Below, in pieces: positions 1-9,054 of a DNA stretch of 54,845 bases; position 1 is the stretch's first letter, and each line of letters begins with the position of its first letter. Below the pieces are notes generated by a model. That model saw only the letters and a list, made by a program, of their open reading frames with translations. It was not told where the DNA came from and did no database searches. Where the stretch lies: NCBI GenBank assembly GCA_014377535.1, contig JACMPK010000205.1, positions 1-54,845 of the forward strand. Direction: 5' to 3'. Made by a program: the position numbers and the translations under genes. The stretch is from Gemmatimonadaceae bacterium. Lineage in GTDB: Bacteria > Gemmatimonadota > Gemmatimonadetes > Gemmatimonadales > Gemmatimonadaceae.

Positions 1-66
<66 letters not shown>

Positions 67-169
67 ACGGAGTCTGCGAGTAGTATCACCGGCAACGGCG
101 ATCTGAAAGTGACTCAGTAGTCGCACCACCACGCGCTCTTCTCTCGATTGCTCATATAGCAGGACCATC

Positions 170-204
170 CGCCCCCGGCGCTCTCACGAGTGTCGGGGGC
201 GTTT
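170..204 (+). terminator. Hairpin after 16S rRNA, likely terminator
   Basis: An eight-base GC-only stem (CGCCCCCG at 170-177 pairing with CGGGGGCG at 194-201) is followed by TTT. It lies about 105 bases after the 16S end. A terminator here would end the 16S transcript before any tRNA or 23S. The U-tract is short, so efficiency is uncertain. Confidence 0.6.
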
Positions 205-493
205 GCATTGCTGGTTCGTGCCAGAGTGGGACCATGGTCGCGCTCGATGCAGATTCCAGGAACGCGGGACAGCCGCGCGCATTCTCGTGCACATTCTTGC
301 GCGCACTTCTGCAACCTCGCCTGTGCGCACTTCAGCGCGCCACCTGCGCGCAGACTGACCGTGCGGTGAGCACAAACCCATATGCAGCAAGGGAATTTCG
401 CATGACGGCACGGGAGCTGCTCTCCTGCATGGTGAGGATGTGTGCGGGACGTACTCGCGCCGTAAGTTCACCAATCAGGCTGGAGCTTGAGCA

Positions 494-1474
494 ATGATAC
501 GTTCCTTCACGCTAATTTCTGGCGCAGCGATGCTAGCTGCGTGCGCGTTGCCGAGCCTCGTGTCGGCTCAGGATACAAGCAGTACGGGTACTCGCACGGC
601 GCGAGACAGTGCAAGTGCGCGGTCCGACATGATGGTGCGATTCGATTCTGCGCAGACGGTGACGATCACCGGCGCGACCATCGTACGCGTGGATACGGTC
701 GCCGGTCGCGGGGCGGCGGGAATGAGCGGTATGCATGCGGGAATGCATGCGGGAATGCATGCGGGAGGGAACGCTGGAACGGGCGCTGCCGGTGCCGGTA
801 TGGGTGGTATGGGGTCACGTCGCACCGGTGGGGACACGACGGTTGTGAGCCGGATCGGTACGGAACGCACCTCAGTGGGACGCACCGGAACGGGACGCGC
901 TGACACGAGGCCGGCCGGCATGGGACGCGCGGAACCCATCCGTCCTGACTCGGCGGCTGGACGAATGCGCGCGAGCGGACGCGACTCGATCCGCTCGGGC
1001 ATGGCAGGCAGCGCGGGCATGACTGCAAGTGGCGCCAGTGCCATGAACCGCAGCGTACCCTCGATGATCTCGATCCCGATGCCGTCACAGGACTCGGCAT
1101 CCACACTGCGAGCGGTGGTGCGTACAGGCAACGATTCGCTGCAGGTCCTTCTCGCCCCTTCCAGCTACCTCAAGGGCCAGGCGCTGATGCTGAGTGCGGG
1201 CGACGTGGTGGACTTGAAGGGCATGCGCGTGGCGACCGGCGTGCTCATGACACTGGTAGCAACGGAAATCACAAAGGGCACGACCACCGTGCAGCTTCGA
1301 AACAAGTCGACCGGTACACCGGTCTGGGACATGCAGGGTGGCATGACGAGTGACACCATCGCCACGCCGACGCGTCGTGTTCCGCCGACCGATTCGACCT
1401 CGAGGTCGCGCCGTAACATGTTCACGGATTCCACGAAAGTCGACAGCACGAAGAAGAAGCCCGTTCGCCCGTAA
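494..1474 (+). CDS. Exported Gly/Met/Arg/Ser-rich protein of unknown function
   Basis: The product is 326 residues. It starts at ATG 494 with GGAG eight bases upstream. Residues 1-25 form a signal peptide (charged start, hydrophobic core, VSAQ cleavage region), so it should be secreted or periplasmic. The first half is low-complexity and includes three perfect MHAG repeats, many Gly-Met and Arg-Thr-Gly runs and several Asp-Ser pairs. The second half (about residues 185-290) reads as a normal folded domain with alternating hydrophobic strands, and the C-terminus is basic (KKKPVRP). No family was recognised. It sits between the 16S gene and the tRNA-Ile, an unusual place for a protein gene. The Met/His-rich repeats could bind metal, but that is only a guess. 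Confidence 0.75.
   Translation: MIRSFTLISGAAMLAACALPSLVSAQDTSSTGTRTARDSASARSDMMVRFDSAQTVTITGATIVRVDTVAGRGAAGMSGMHAGMHAGMHAGGNAGTGAAGAGMGGMGSRRTGGDTTVVSRIGTERTSVGRTGTGRADTRPAGMGRAEPIRPDSAAGRMRASGRDSIRSGMAGSAGMTASGASAMNRSVPSMISIPMPSQDSASTLRAVVRTGNDSLQVLLAPSSYLKGQALMLSAGDVVDLKGMRVATGVLMTLVATEITKGTTTVQLRNKSTGTPVWDMQGGMTSDTIATPTRRVPPTDSTSRSRRNMFTDSTKVDSTKKKPVRP
731..766 (+). repeat. Three perfect 12-bp tandem repeats inside a CDS
   Basis: The unit ATGCATGCGGGA occurs three times head to tail and encodes Met-His-Ala-Gly each time. It is in frame with the exported protein at 494-1474, so copy-number change would alter the protein without a frameshift. Confidence 0.9.
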
Positions 1475-1487
1475 GGAGCGCGTTCGG

Positions 1488-1646
1488 ATGACGGATGCAG
1501 TCAGTAAAAGATCGGAGGCGTCCATTGCACGTGAGAGAGCTGCAGAGGCTCTTCTGGATCGACATGGTGATCGGTTATTTCCAGCCGACATGCAGCGACA
1601 ATCTGCAGCAGTTCTCTCGGTTGCAATTAGAGAGCTGGGAAGATAG
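1488..1646 (+). CDS. Small hypothetical protein, 52 aa
   Basis: An ATG at 1488 is preceded by AAGGAG at 1472-1477, ten bases upstream and overlapping the stop codon of the previous gene. The 52-residue product (MTDAVSKRSEAS... to ...SVAIRELGR) is polar and predicted helical, with no signal peptide or membrane segment. The strong Shine-Dalgarno and 13-base gap suggest it is translated with the upstream exported protein. It ends 14 bases before the tRNA-Ile. No family was recognised, and it could be a chance frame. Confidence 0.45.
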   Translation: MTDAVSKRSEASIARERAAEALLDRHGDRLFPADMQRQSAAVLSVAIRELGR

Positions 1647-1660
1647 TTTCTGACGGTCTG

Positions 1661-1734
<74 letters not shown>

Positions 1735-1753
1735 TACCCAGGCACGAACATCG

Positions 1754-1799
1754 AACGGACGGCCTCGCGAAATTTGCGAAGCCGCCCGTTTCTTGTTTT
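1754..1799 (+). terminator. Rho-independent terminator after tRNA-Ile
   Basis: AACGGACGGC at 1754-1763 pairs with GCCGCCCGTT at 1781-1790 with one mismatch, and the stem extends inward through CTCGC/GCGAA around an AAATT loop. A T-rich tail (TTTCTTGTTTT) follows. It ends the tRNA transcript 20 bases after the gene. Confidence 0.85.
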
Positions 1800-1948
1800 G
1801 TGTCGCGACCCCTGCGACGCCGTCAGTGCGGCACAGCCGCGTCGATCCGCATGCGCGATGTCTTTCTGCCGGGTCGTGCTGACGTAATACACAGGCCTGC
1901 CAGTCGGAGCCGGTCCGTGCCGCTCGTTGCCGTGAAGCTTACAAACTC

Positions 1949-3058
1949 TCACGCCACCGGACACGCCGTGGCCGACGGGCGACCAAGCAGAAATCCCTGT
2001 ACGTATTTCGCACCATTCTCCTGCACCCAGCGCAGCTCACCCTCGGTCTCGATCCCCTCCGCCAGCGTATCGATCTGCAGGGCAGCGGCGACATCCAGGA
2101 GGTTGGCCACGAGGCGAGCCTTGTAGGGATCGGTATCCACGCCCCGGATCAATTCCATGTCGAGCTTGAGCAGGTCGGGCCGCAACTCGTGAATCAGGTT
2201 CAGCGAGGAGTATCCCGCTCCGACATCGTCGAGGGCGACACGGAAGCCGGCAGACCGGTAGTAATCAAGGATGTTCCGCAGGTGCTTGGGATTGTGCGCG
2301 CGATCGGTCTCCACGATCTCGAACACGACATCGTGCCTGGACATGCCTGACTGATCCACTGCGGCCACCGTGCTGCGAAGGCAGGAGGCCGGATCGTAGA
2401 TTGCGGTCGGCGAGAAGTTCACGAACAACGCGCCCCGCATCTCCTGCTGCTGTGCGCGGGCGATGGCGGACCGGCGCGCCGCCAGATCGAGATGAAAAAG
2501 CAGTCCGGCGTCGCGCGCCGCGTCGAACATCAGGCGCGGCGAGACGAGCTCACCGGTCGCTGTGATGCCCCGCAGCAACGCCTCGTGCCCATAGATACGA
2601 TTAGGAGCGGCGGCGTGCATGATGGGCTGGAAGAACGACGTCATGCGCGACTCACCGATCAGCGACAGGAGCCAGCCGCTGCCGTGCCGAGCCAGCAGTC
2701 GCGACAACGACTCCACACGTGCGAGATCCTCCGGCACCGGCGAGGCGTCAACCTTCGTCATCAGCGCACGCGTGTCCTGGCATTCCACATCCGTGAGACG
2801 TTCGCGGATGACGGCGATGACGGCATCCAGCTTGTCCGATGGAACATTGTACGCCACCCCGCCGGCCGGGGACGGTCGCGTGGTCAGGTGAAGCTCAGAA
2901 AGCGCTGTGCGGAGCTTACCCGCGACGTGCGTGGCCGGACACCAACAGTGCAGGTCACCCGATACGTCGACGGGTTCGGGCAGCACCTCACATCGCAGGC
3001 AGCCACGGCGCTCCAAGTGCGCGGTGGTCGTGCTGTTGTCGGCAAGAATCGGGAGCAT
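1949..3058 (-). CDS. EAL-domain c-di-GMP phosphodiesterase
   Basis: The product is 369 residues and starts at ATG 3058. The EAL domain covers about residues 130-365 and should hydrolyse cyclic di-GMP to pGpG in the cytoplasm. The metal and catalytic motifs appear intact: E159-A-L in GHEALLR, N214 in NFSP, EIVE, LDDVGAGYS, LKLD, AEGIET and the terminal QGFLLGRP, so it is probably active. There is no GGDEF domain and no membrane segment. Residues 1-125 hold several cysteines (RRGCLRCEV, HCWCPA) in a region not assigned to a family, possibly a small sensory or metal-binding part. The gene faces the tRNA-Ile and stands alone, with 160 bases to the next minus-strand gene. No Shine-Dalgarno is obvious. 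Confidence 0.93.
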   Translation of the reverse strand: MLPILADNSTTTAHLERRGCLRCEVLPEPVDVSGDLHCWCPATHVAGKLRTALSELHLTTRPSPAGGVAYNVPSDKLDAVIAVIRERLTDVECQDTRALMTKVDASPVPEDLARVESLSRLLARHGSGWLLSLIGESRMTSFFQPIMHAAAPNRIYGHEALLRGITATGELVSPRLMFDAARDAGLLFHLDLAARRSAIARAQQQEMRGALFVNFSPTAIYDPASCLRSTVAAVDQSGMSRHDVVFEIVETDRAHNPKHLRNILDYYRSAGFRVALDDVGAGYSSLNLIHELRPDLLKLDMELIRGVDTDPYKARLVANLLDVAAALQIDTLAEGIETEGELRWVQENGAKYVQGFLLGRPSATACPVA

Positions 3059-3222
3059 GCTTTCAGTATCGGCTCACCGACCGGGGGTCTGAAATGCGAT
3101 AGTATTTGAGCGCCGGGTGCGCGCGGATGCCTGATTCGTGGCGCGCCATGCCTGCTGTACACAGCGGGAAATTTCGCGATGTGCCGGCATGGCTATATGC
3201 ACCAGCAATGCTCGCCAACGAA

Positions 3223-4584
3223 TCAGGGGCGCCGCATTGCGCCGATGACGACGGCGGATGACTTGAGTACACGATCACGCTTGTCGACATCCATGGTTAC
3301 CGGAATGAGGCGCGTGACTGAGCGGCCGCTGCTAACGTATTTGGTCAGCCGAAGATCGAACGATATACGCACGCTGTATGCGCTGAAGCTCGTGATCACG
3401 GGCGTGCTGGCAAGTGTCACACGATGTTCCGCGCCGTCGTCGAGGAATTGCAGGACGTCGGCATTGCGCACACCGCCGATTTGCATGATGCCGGCGAGTT
3501 GCACCGCCGCGGTCCGCATGTCCGTAGAATTGGGCAGTGTGCCGCGTGGTGCGTCCGCTGCGGAGCTCGCACCGGGTGCGGCCGAGCGTAATGCCGCGGC
3601 AGAGGGCACTGCCACGCCTGTCGCCGCTCGGGCCGAGGCGGAGTCGCGCCGAAGCACTCCTGAACGAGCGGATCGTGATTCCGGTGCTTGCGCGAGTTCC
3701 GGCGAAGCCTCCCACTGCAAACGCGTGGAGACGCGCGACATGATGGCTGTCGCGCTTGCAGCATCGATGCCGACCAGCGGCGGAATCGTCACGAGAGGAA
3801 ATGCCGCCGGAAGTCGCACCTCGAGCGTCACGACTTTCATGCCGGCCGCGCCGGCGTCGACGATGATCCGCGCACGACCCGGCGCTCGCGCCGTGACGAG
3901 ACCGGTGCGACTGTCGACGGATGCGATGGTGGCATCGGCACTCGTGAAATCCACGCGCTGGGGCGCGCGGCGGCCAGACGGCGGGCGGAGCGACCAGCGC
4001 AGGCGCACGCGCTCACCCATGCGCAAGCTGTGAGAGACGAGCGGTGCAATTTGCAGCGCCGAGCCGCGCGATGCACTGGCTAACGCTGCACGCACGCGCA
4101 CATCCGTGCGGTCGACGGTGCGCGGCGTCGTCGGTGCTGCGATCGTCGGCGCTGCAATCGTTGGCGCAGCAATTGTCGGTGCAGCGATCGTCGGTGCTGC
4201 GATCGTCGGTGCTGCGATCGTCGGTGCAGCGATCGTCGCGACGCCAGGCGGCTGCACGGGTGACAAAGTCGCGACGCGCGGAGACGGTGTCGTACTCACT
4301 GGCGCCAGAACGGGCACACGGCTCACCTCCGTCGCGTCGGGCAGGATCCACAAACTGATTGCCGCAACGAATACAGCCAATACGCCTGCGCCGATGATTG
4401 GTACACGTGATCGAGTTCTGCGATGCAAATCAGCCGAGAGCGCAGGGCTGCCGGGTAAAACGAGCATCGCGCGCCCGGATACGTTCGCAACGTTCACGTC
4501 TGCGCCACAGCGCGCGCAGGAGGGAGCGTCATCAACGATCTCTGTCCTGCATGCTGGGCAGGCGTCGGCGAGCAGGGATCTCAT
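3223..4584 (-). CDS. Zinc-ribbon, single-TM protein with (TIAAP)7 linker and Ig-like domain
   Basis: The product is 453 residues from ATG 4584, chosen because the zinc ribbon follows directly; the frame stays open further upstream. Cys9, Cys12, Cys23 and Cys26 form a CX2C-X10-CX2C zinc ribbon. A membrane segment lies at about 61-81, so the ribbon should be cytoplasmic and the rest periplasmic. Residues about 116-150 are seven TIAAP repeats, probably a stiff spacer. Residues about 186-262 resemble a bacterial Ig-like (Big_2) domain, with the typical VDSRTGLVTARAPGRARI segment. The C-terminal part (about 380-453) looks like a folded beta-rich domain of unknown type. The order ribbon, TM, spacer, Ig-like suggests a surface-reaching anchored protein. 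The function is unknown. Confidence 0.82.
   Translation of the reverse strand: MRSLLADACPACRTEIVDDAPSCARCGADVNVANVSGRAMLVLPGSPALSADLHRRTRSRVPIIGAGVLAVFVAAISLWILPDATEVSRVPVLAPVSTTPSPRVATLSPVQPPGVATIAAPTIAAPTIAAPTIAAPTIAAPTIAAPTIAAPTTPRTVDRTDVRVRAALASASRGSALQIAPLVSHSLRMGERVRLRWSLRPPSGRRAPQRVDFTSADATIASVDSRTGLVTARAPGRARIIVDAGAAGMKVVTLEVRLPAAFPLVTIPPLVGIDAASATAIMSRVSTRLQWEASPELAQAPESRSARSGVLRRDSASARAATGVAVPSAAALRSAAPGASSAADAPRGTLPNSTDMRTAAVQLAGIMQIGGVRNADVLQFLDDGAEHRVTLASTPVITSFSAYSVRISFDLRLTKYVSSGRSVTRLIPVTMDVDKRDRVLKSSAVVIGAMRRP
4133..4237 (-). repeat. Seven 15-bp tandem repeats encoding TIAAP
   Basis: On the plus strand the unit GGTGCTGCGATCGTC and close variants occur seven times without spacers. 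Differences fall mainly at third codon positions (GCT/GCA, ATC/ATT), so selection has kept the TIAAP pentapeptide. The repeats are in frame inside the zinc-ribbon membrane protein. Confidence 0.93.
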
Positions 4585-4803
4585 GCCAGGGCGTGGGCAG
4601 GACGAAAACGGAACCAGCGCTTTCCTATGTCGCCATGCAGGGTGCATGCGCGAGCGGATCCAGCGTCCATGATGTGACACCCCCGTGCGAGGATAGTGCC
4701 GCGACGGACCGGCACTGGTAGAAATTCGAGGAGACGCGCACGCTGCCGCTGCTCGCACCGTGAGCGCATCGCTCGCGTCAGCGCACGGTGCGTTATCTCG
4801 ATT

Positions 4804-5422
4804 CTACACCGTGCAAATCACCACCAGAATGCGATCGATCTCGCTTCGCAGCAGCACAGCCATACGAGAGGGTTCATCGGCGGCGTCAAGCAACTGTTCG
4901 GCGGCATTTCCAGTCTCGCGAACGGCGTTAGAGACGCTGGAGATTGATTGCGTCCCGTCGCGCGTGGCCACTGCAGCTTCGTGAATGCTGCGATTCATCT
5001 CGTCATTGGCGCTACGCTGCTTCATGACGGCGTGGGTAACGGGATGCGACAGCTCGCTGACACGTCGGATCGTGTCCCCGATCCGGTCGATCGCAGTGAC
5101 GACCCAACCGGTCGCGGCCTGGATGGCGTTTAATTGCAGCTCAATCTCAACCGTAGCAATTGCTGCTCCCGCGGCAGGGTTCTGCACCTTTGCATCGACG
5201 ACACCAAAGCCGCGGCTACCTTGCCAGCGGGCGCCGCATCGATGGCGGCCTTGGGCGCCAGCAGGCGAGTCTGTTATGAGATGTCGGTGAACAGCTCCAC
5301 GACCCGCCAGATCTGGCGTGACGCCTCGTTGAGGGTCGCCACGGTCGAGATGGTGTATGGTTGGCGTAGGTGATCTTTCCAGTGTCATCGGTCTTGCTGG
5401 CGAAGATCTCATCGTCGCTGAA
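4804..5422 (-). pseudogene. Decayed methyl-accepting chemotaxis receptor
   Basis: Fragments of an MCP signalling domain can be read in order on the minus strand but in different frames. A PAS-like start (FSDDEIFASKTDDTGKITYA) lies near 5422-5363. QIWRVVELFTDIS and AAIDAAPAGK, matching the conserved hairpin tip of MCPs, lie around 5310-5220. GFGVVDAKVQNPAAGAA and a long tail (AIDRIGDTIRRVSELS) then run in the frame that ends at 4804. At least two frameshifts, an in-frame stop after the tip and a deletion between PAS and tip mean no complete receptor can be made. The last 100 codons keep the heptad pattern of the receptor coiled coil. No chemotaxis or flagellar gene is nearby. Confidence 0.8.
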
Positions 5423-5955
5423 ACACTGTTCACGGCCGTTCGCGCTGCTCTGCGCTTAAATGGTCAACATGGCGTTGCGTCGCGGTTCGGGAACGAGAAC
5501 AAGAGCGCTGCGTATCCTCGGGTCTCGTCTGTAAGGCACAATTCCCTCATCAGGCAAAACCCGACTCGACGCTTACGACGCCGATCAGGGACACCCTGCG
5601 CCAACCTGTCCAGTTGCCAATTGACTTCGCGAAGATGCGCGTATGAGCTTCTGCTCATCGAACGTACAATCGGCCGCTCGATGTCGCGCGACGAAACTGT
5701 CATGGACTCAGTCACGGTCAGCCACCACCGAACGCTTCAGCCACCCAGAGAATCAGCGGCCAGACATACAAGAGCCGTAGTTGCGCAAGGACCGCGAGTA
5801 GCGCGCACACCGCGAGCGTGACCGGGATTGACGATATCCATGTCACGCTGCGGTGATGCGCTGCACTCCGACGGAGTATGAGCACGTCTCAGGTCAGGCG
5901 CACAGGTGCTTCTTCGGCATGCGGAGCGAGACGGCTGGATGGACTTGTGACGTGC
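5423..5955. other. Region without a convincing gene; possible membrane-protein remnant
   Basis: These 533 bases lie between the MCP pseudogene and an acidic protein gene. The best coding trace is a 55-codon minus-strand frame at 5718-5885 with a GTG start. It contains a very hydrophobic stretch (VTLAVCALLAVLAQLRLLYV) that would span a membrane. There is no clear ribosome site and no family match, so it may be a remnant of a larger gene. Nothing else is supported. Confidence 0.4.
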
Positions 5956-6306
5956 CTATTTCTTCATTCGAGCGCCGGAGGTGGTCGGAACAAACGAGGG
6001 TGGGTCTGACGCGTCCATCGAGTCAGCGGAAGCAATGTCGACCTCGTCCTCCGAAACCATTGGTGCTTCCGCATCGCGATCGGCGTTCTCGGCCTCTGCG
6101 TTATTTACGGTCTCCGCGTCGGTCGATGCCATGTCTGCCTGATTCTCAGCGGTGGCGGTATCGTGGCGCGTTTCGCGCTCATCCACGTCGTCGAGTATCT
6201 GTACTTCTCGACTTTCAACCCGGGTGGCCGCCTCGTTCTCGCGCTCAGCGACGTGTGGTGGCACATTAACTGGGTGGACTCGCGCTTTGTCGTGTTGTGT
6301 CGACAT
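5956..6306 (-). CDS. Small acidic, disordered hypothetical protein
   Basis: The product is 116 residues from ATG 6306. This start has GGAG six bases upstream, better than the longer in-frame option at 6390. The sequence is strongly acidic and rich in Glu, Asp, Ala and Thr (for example DAETVNNAEAENADRDAEAP), with no signal peptide, membrane segment or cysteine. It should be largely disordered and cytoplasmic. No family was recognised. It lies in a region of decayed genes, but its good ribosome site and uninterrupted frame argue that it may still be expressed. Confidence 0.5.
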   Translation of the reverse strand: MSTQHDKARVHPVNVPPHVAERENEAATRVESREVQILDDVDERETRHDTATAENQADMASTDAETVNNAEAENADRDAEAPMVSEDEVDIASADSMDASDPPSFVPTTSGARMKK

Positions 6307-6944
6307 GTCAATCTCCGTTGAAGAAAGTGGATCATACCGCGCTCGCATGGCGCGCTCGAGGACCAGCTGACGCTCACGATGCTGAGCCATCGCGGCGGTT
6401 CTGACGAGGATTGCCCGTAATGGAGCAAATTCGCCTTGACATTTGGCAGAGACTGATCGAGAACGTCGGGCTCATCCGGACTTCATGAACTCGATCGCCG
6501 ACACCGCCCATTTGTTGAAGCGCCCCAGGCAGAAGATGAGATTGCCTTGCACGCAACACACAGTACATCGTTCAAAAACATCCACGCGCAATTTGCGTGC
6601 GTGATGGCACACACAAGCGCATCGATGCCAATTCTTGATGTACGAGCAGAGCTATTGATGCGGACCGTCGCACGCCAGCAGGGAAATGCGGAGCCCGAGG
6701 CGGCAAATTTCTATGGGCTGATTGCTACGGTTGTTGGCATGCTTCGTGCAAAATTAAATTTCCGGTCGCGTTGAAGGCGCTACTCAGATTTCACCTTATC
6801 GCGCCGTGAGAGTGGCTGTGCGCTGAAGGCGGATGCGGAAGGTTAGCGTTCGCCTTGTTGTGATTCGAGGTGTGGCATTCACGCGTGCGGGCTCAACCGA
6901 CGGCAATGAAACTGCGGCCAATTCCCACGCTTCGGAGAGTACAG
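6307..6944. other. Intergenic region with no convincing gene
   Basis: About 640 bases separate the acidic protein from the DUF4397 lipoprotein. The longest plus-strand frame (6547-6774, 75 codons) lacks a ribosome site and matches no family I recognise. Local base composition is less GC-rich than the flanks (for example GCAAAATTAAATTTCC near 6750), which fits degenerate DNA. The last part, upstream of 6945, should hold the promoter of the lipoprotein gene, but no clear boxes were found. Confidence 0.4.
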
Positions 6945-7739
6945 ATGCGAGCACGCATGATGACCTTGGCGCTCGGCGTAACAGCATTGGCAGGGTGCGG
7001 CGGCACGAAGGAATCCGACACCGCAGCGGTAACGACAACTCGAAGCGACTCGAGCGCGAGCGTATCTCCCTCATCCGACGCGGCGAAAGCGCGTGGCACC
7101 TCGATGGTGCGCTTCGTCAACGCGGTGCAATCGTCCGGTGAGCTGGATGTGATGACGGACTCGGTCGCACTCTTTTCCGCAGTCGAGTATGGCAGCGTCA
7201 CAGCGTATCGAGAAGTTCGGGACAACATCAATGCGTTCTCGCTGCGACCCAAGGGCAGGGATCCACAGCTCATCGGCAACACGGAAACGATGCGCGATGG
7301 GGGACGCTACACTGTGGTGGCGTTCCCCGATCGAGATGGTGGCACGACGCTCCGTGTGATGAAGGACGACCTGGCAACGGATTCGGGCAAGGCACGCATC
7401 CGGGTCGTGAATGCCGCACCAGGAAATGATGATGTGGACGTTGTCATGATCGGTCGGAAGGATGCATTGTTTGATGACATTGATTACGGCACCGAGGCAG
7501 GCTTCAAGGACGTCGAGCCGATCGAGACCTCATTCGCAATCCGGCGTGAAGAGAGCCGGCGCGACATGACGACAGTCAAGCGCATGCAGCTCAAGGCCGG
7601 TCGCGCATACACGATCGTGTTGGCCGGTGGCGCAGGTGGCGCACTTCGCGCCATCAGCTTCAGCGATGAGCTCGCGGTAGATTCCACATCCCTCACCTCA
7701 TCACGCGATACAAATCGCAACCGCAACCGCACACCATGA
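6945..7739 (+). CDS. DUF4397-family lipoprotein
   Basis: The product is 264 residues. ATG 6945 was chosen because GGAG lies seven bases upstream and the lipobox follows at the right distance (LAGC, Cys18). It is therefore an exported lipoprotein. After a Ser/Thr/Asp-rich linker (about 20-52), two similar modules follow. Each has the DUF4397 pattern: an opening VRFVNAV or IRVVNAAPG, then a 'D...D' strand and a 'YG...Y/F..V' turn (VEYGSVTAYREV and IDYGTEAGFKDV). DUF4397 proteins are cell-surface beta proteins without a known reaction. The C-terminus is a basic Asn-Arg tail (RDTNRNRNRTP). It has no operon partner. Confidence 0.85.
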   Translation: MRARMMTLALGVTALAGCGGTKESDTAAVTTTRSDSSASVSPSSDAAKARGTSMVRFVNAVQSSGELDVMTDSVALFSAVEYGSVTAYREVRDNINAFSLRPKGRDPQLIGNTETMRDGGRYTVVAFPDRDGGTTLRVMKDDLATDSGKARIRVVNAAPGNDDVDVVMIGRKDALFDDIDYGTEAGFKDVEPIETSFAIRREESRRDMTTVKRMQLKAGRAYTIVLAGGAGGALRAISFSDELAVDSTSLTSSRDTNRNRNRTP

Positions 7740-7924
7740 CGATCGCTCTGCGGATAGTGGTTTGATGGTTCGCATTGATGGTGTGATGTGTTTTGGGGGT
7801 CATCTCCGCGATCGTGTTCCCGCTGTCCCGTGGCGCTCGCGTCTTCAGTCGCAACGCCAGGTCAATAGACTACAGCAGCCGCCACGAGCGTACCTGTAGC
7901 CGCGACATCTTCCGGGACATTTTC

Positions 7925-9043
7925 ATGCAGATTAATTCGCTGCGCGACTTGCTCGTGTTCTCCCATCTGCGTTGGGATTGGGTGTATCAACGCCCCCAGC
8001 ACCTCATGGTACGTGCGGCACGTGACCGTCGCGTTTACTTCCATGAAGAGCCGATCTTCGACGGAGAGGTGCCGACGATGTGCGTGACACAGGTGGAGCG
8101 TAACCTGCAGGTTGTGACGCCGCACCTTCCCATCGGACTTTCGCACGGCGCAACGATCGATCTGCAGCATTTGTTGCTGAACGAGTGGATGGTGAACTAT
8201 GGTATTCATCCCGATATTCTCTGGTATTACACACCTGTTGCGCTGGAATTTACATCGCACATCAGGGCGCCGACCATCGTGTACGACTGCATGGACGAGC
8301 TGTCTGCTTTCTCCGGCGCACCACCCACGCTGCGCGCGTTCGAGCGCGAGCTTTTTTCCAGGGCTGATGTCGTCTTCACGGGCGGGATCAGTTTGTACGA
8401 GGCGAAGCGGACGCTGCACAACAACGTGCATGCCATGCCATCGTGTGTGGATCTTGATCACTTCAGGTCAGCGCGCGGTGTCGTCGGTGAGCATCCCCTG
8501 CAGCGTCATTTGCCCAGGCCGCGGGTTGGGTTCTGCGGCGTGCTGGACGAGCGGCTTGACCTGCCACTCATCGAACAGACGGCTGCGATGAATCCGTCGC
8601 TCACTTTCGTGTTCGTGGGTCCCGTGTGCAAGATCGAGGAATCGAGCCTGCCGAAGGCTGAGAATATCCACTACCTGGGCCCGTGTGCCTACGCCGACCT
8701 GCCGCAGCTGCTAGCCGGATGGGACATTGGCTGGCTGCCATTCGCGCTGAACGACGCCACCCGATTCATCAGTCCGACAAAAACGCCGGAGTATCTGGCT
8801 GCCGGACTTCCGGTCGTGTCGTCGCCGATCAAGGATGTGGTACGGACGTGGGGAGACGACGGCTTCGTGCGCATTGCGGCTACGAGCTCGGAATTCACCG
8901 AGGTCCTGAAAGCGCAGCTTGCGACGCCTGCGTCGCAGTCACGACTGGCCCAGATCGATCGGACCCTGGCGCTGCACTCGTGGGACGCACTCTGGTCTCG
9001 CATGGTTGAGCGCATGCGACTCACCGCCATCAACGCAGCCTGA
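7925..9043 (+). CDS. GT-B glycosyltransferase (family 1/4-like)
   Basis: The product is 372 residues from ATG 7925; the frame is open further upstream, but the conserved part begins just after this Met (LVFSHLRWDWVYQRPQHLM). That opening is typical of GT4-like enzymes that act on surface glycans. The C-terminal Rossmann half shows ISPTKTPEYLAAGLPVVSSP, the sugar-nucleotide-binding region in which a Lys and a Glu contact the donor. It should be cytoplasmic or membrane-associated. The next gene, UDP-galactopyranose mutase, begins 11 bases after the stop, so UDP-galactofuranose is a reasonable guess for the donor. The donor and acceptor cannot be read from the sequence. Confidence 0.88.
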   Translation: MQINSLRDLLVFSHLRWDWVYQRPQHLMVRAARDRRVYFHEEPIFDGEVPTMCVTQVERNLQVVTPHLPIGLSHGATIDLQHLLLNEWMVNYGIHPDILWYYTPVALEFTSHIRAPTIVYDCMDELSAFSGAPPTLRAFERELFSRADVVFTGGISLYEAKRTLHNNVHAMPSCVDLDHFRSARGVVGEHPLQRHLPRPRVGFCGVLDERLDLPLIEQTAAMNPSLTFVFVGPVCKIEESSLPKAENIHYLGPCAYADLPQLLAGWDIGWLPFALNDATRFISPTKTPEYLAAGLPVVSSPIKDVVRTWGDDGFVRIAATSSEFTEVLKAQLATPASQSRLAQIDRTLALHSWDALWSRMVERMRLTAINAA

Positions 9044-9054
9044 GGAGCCGTACC

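Noticed and set aside
4133..4237. Short regular repeats that might be a CRISPR array
   Set aside because: There are no spacers. The 15-bp units are contiguous and in frame, encoding TIAAP.
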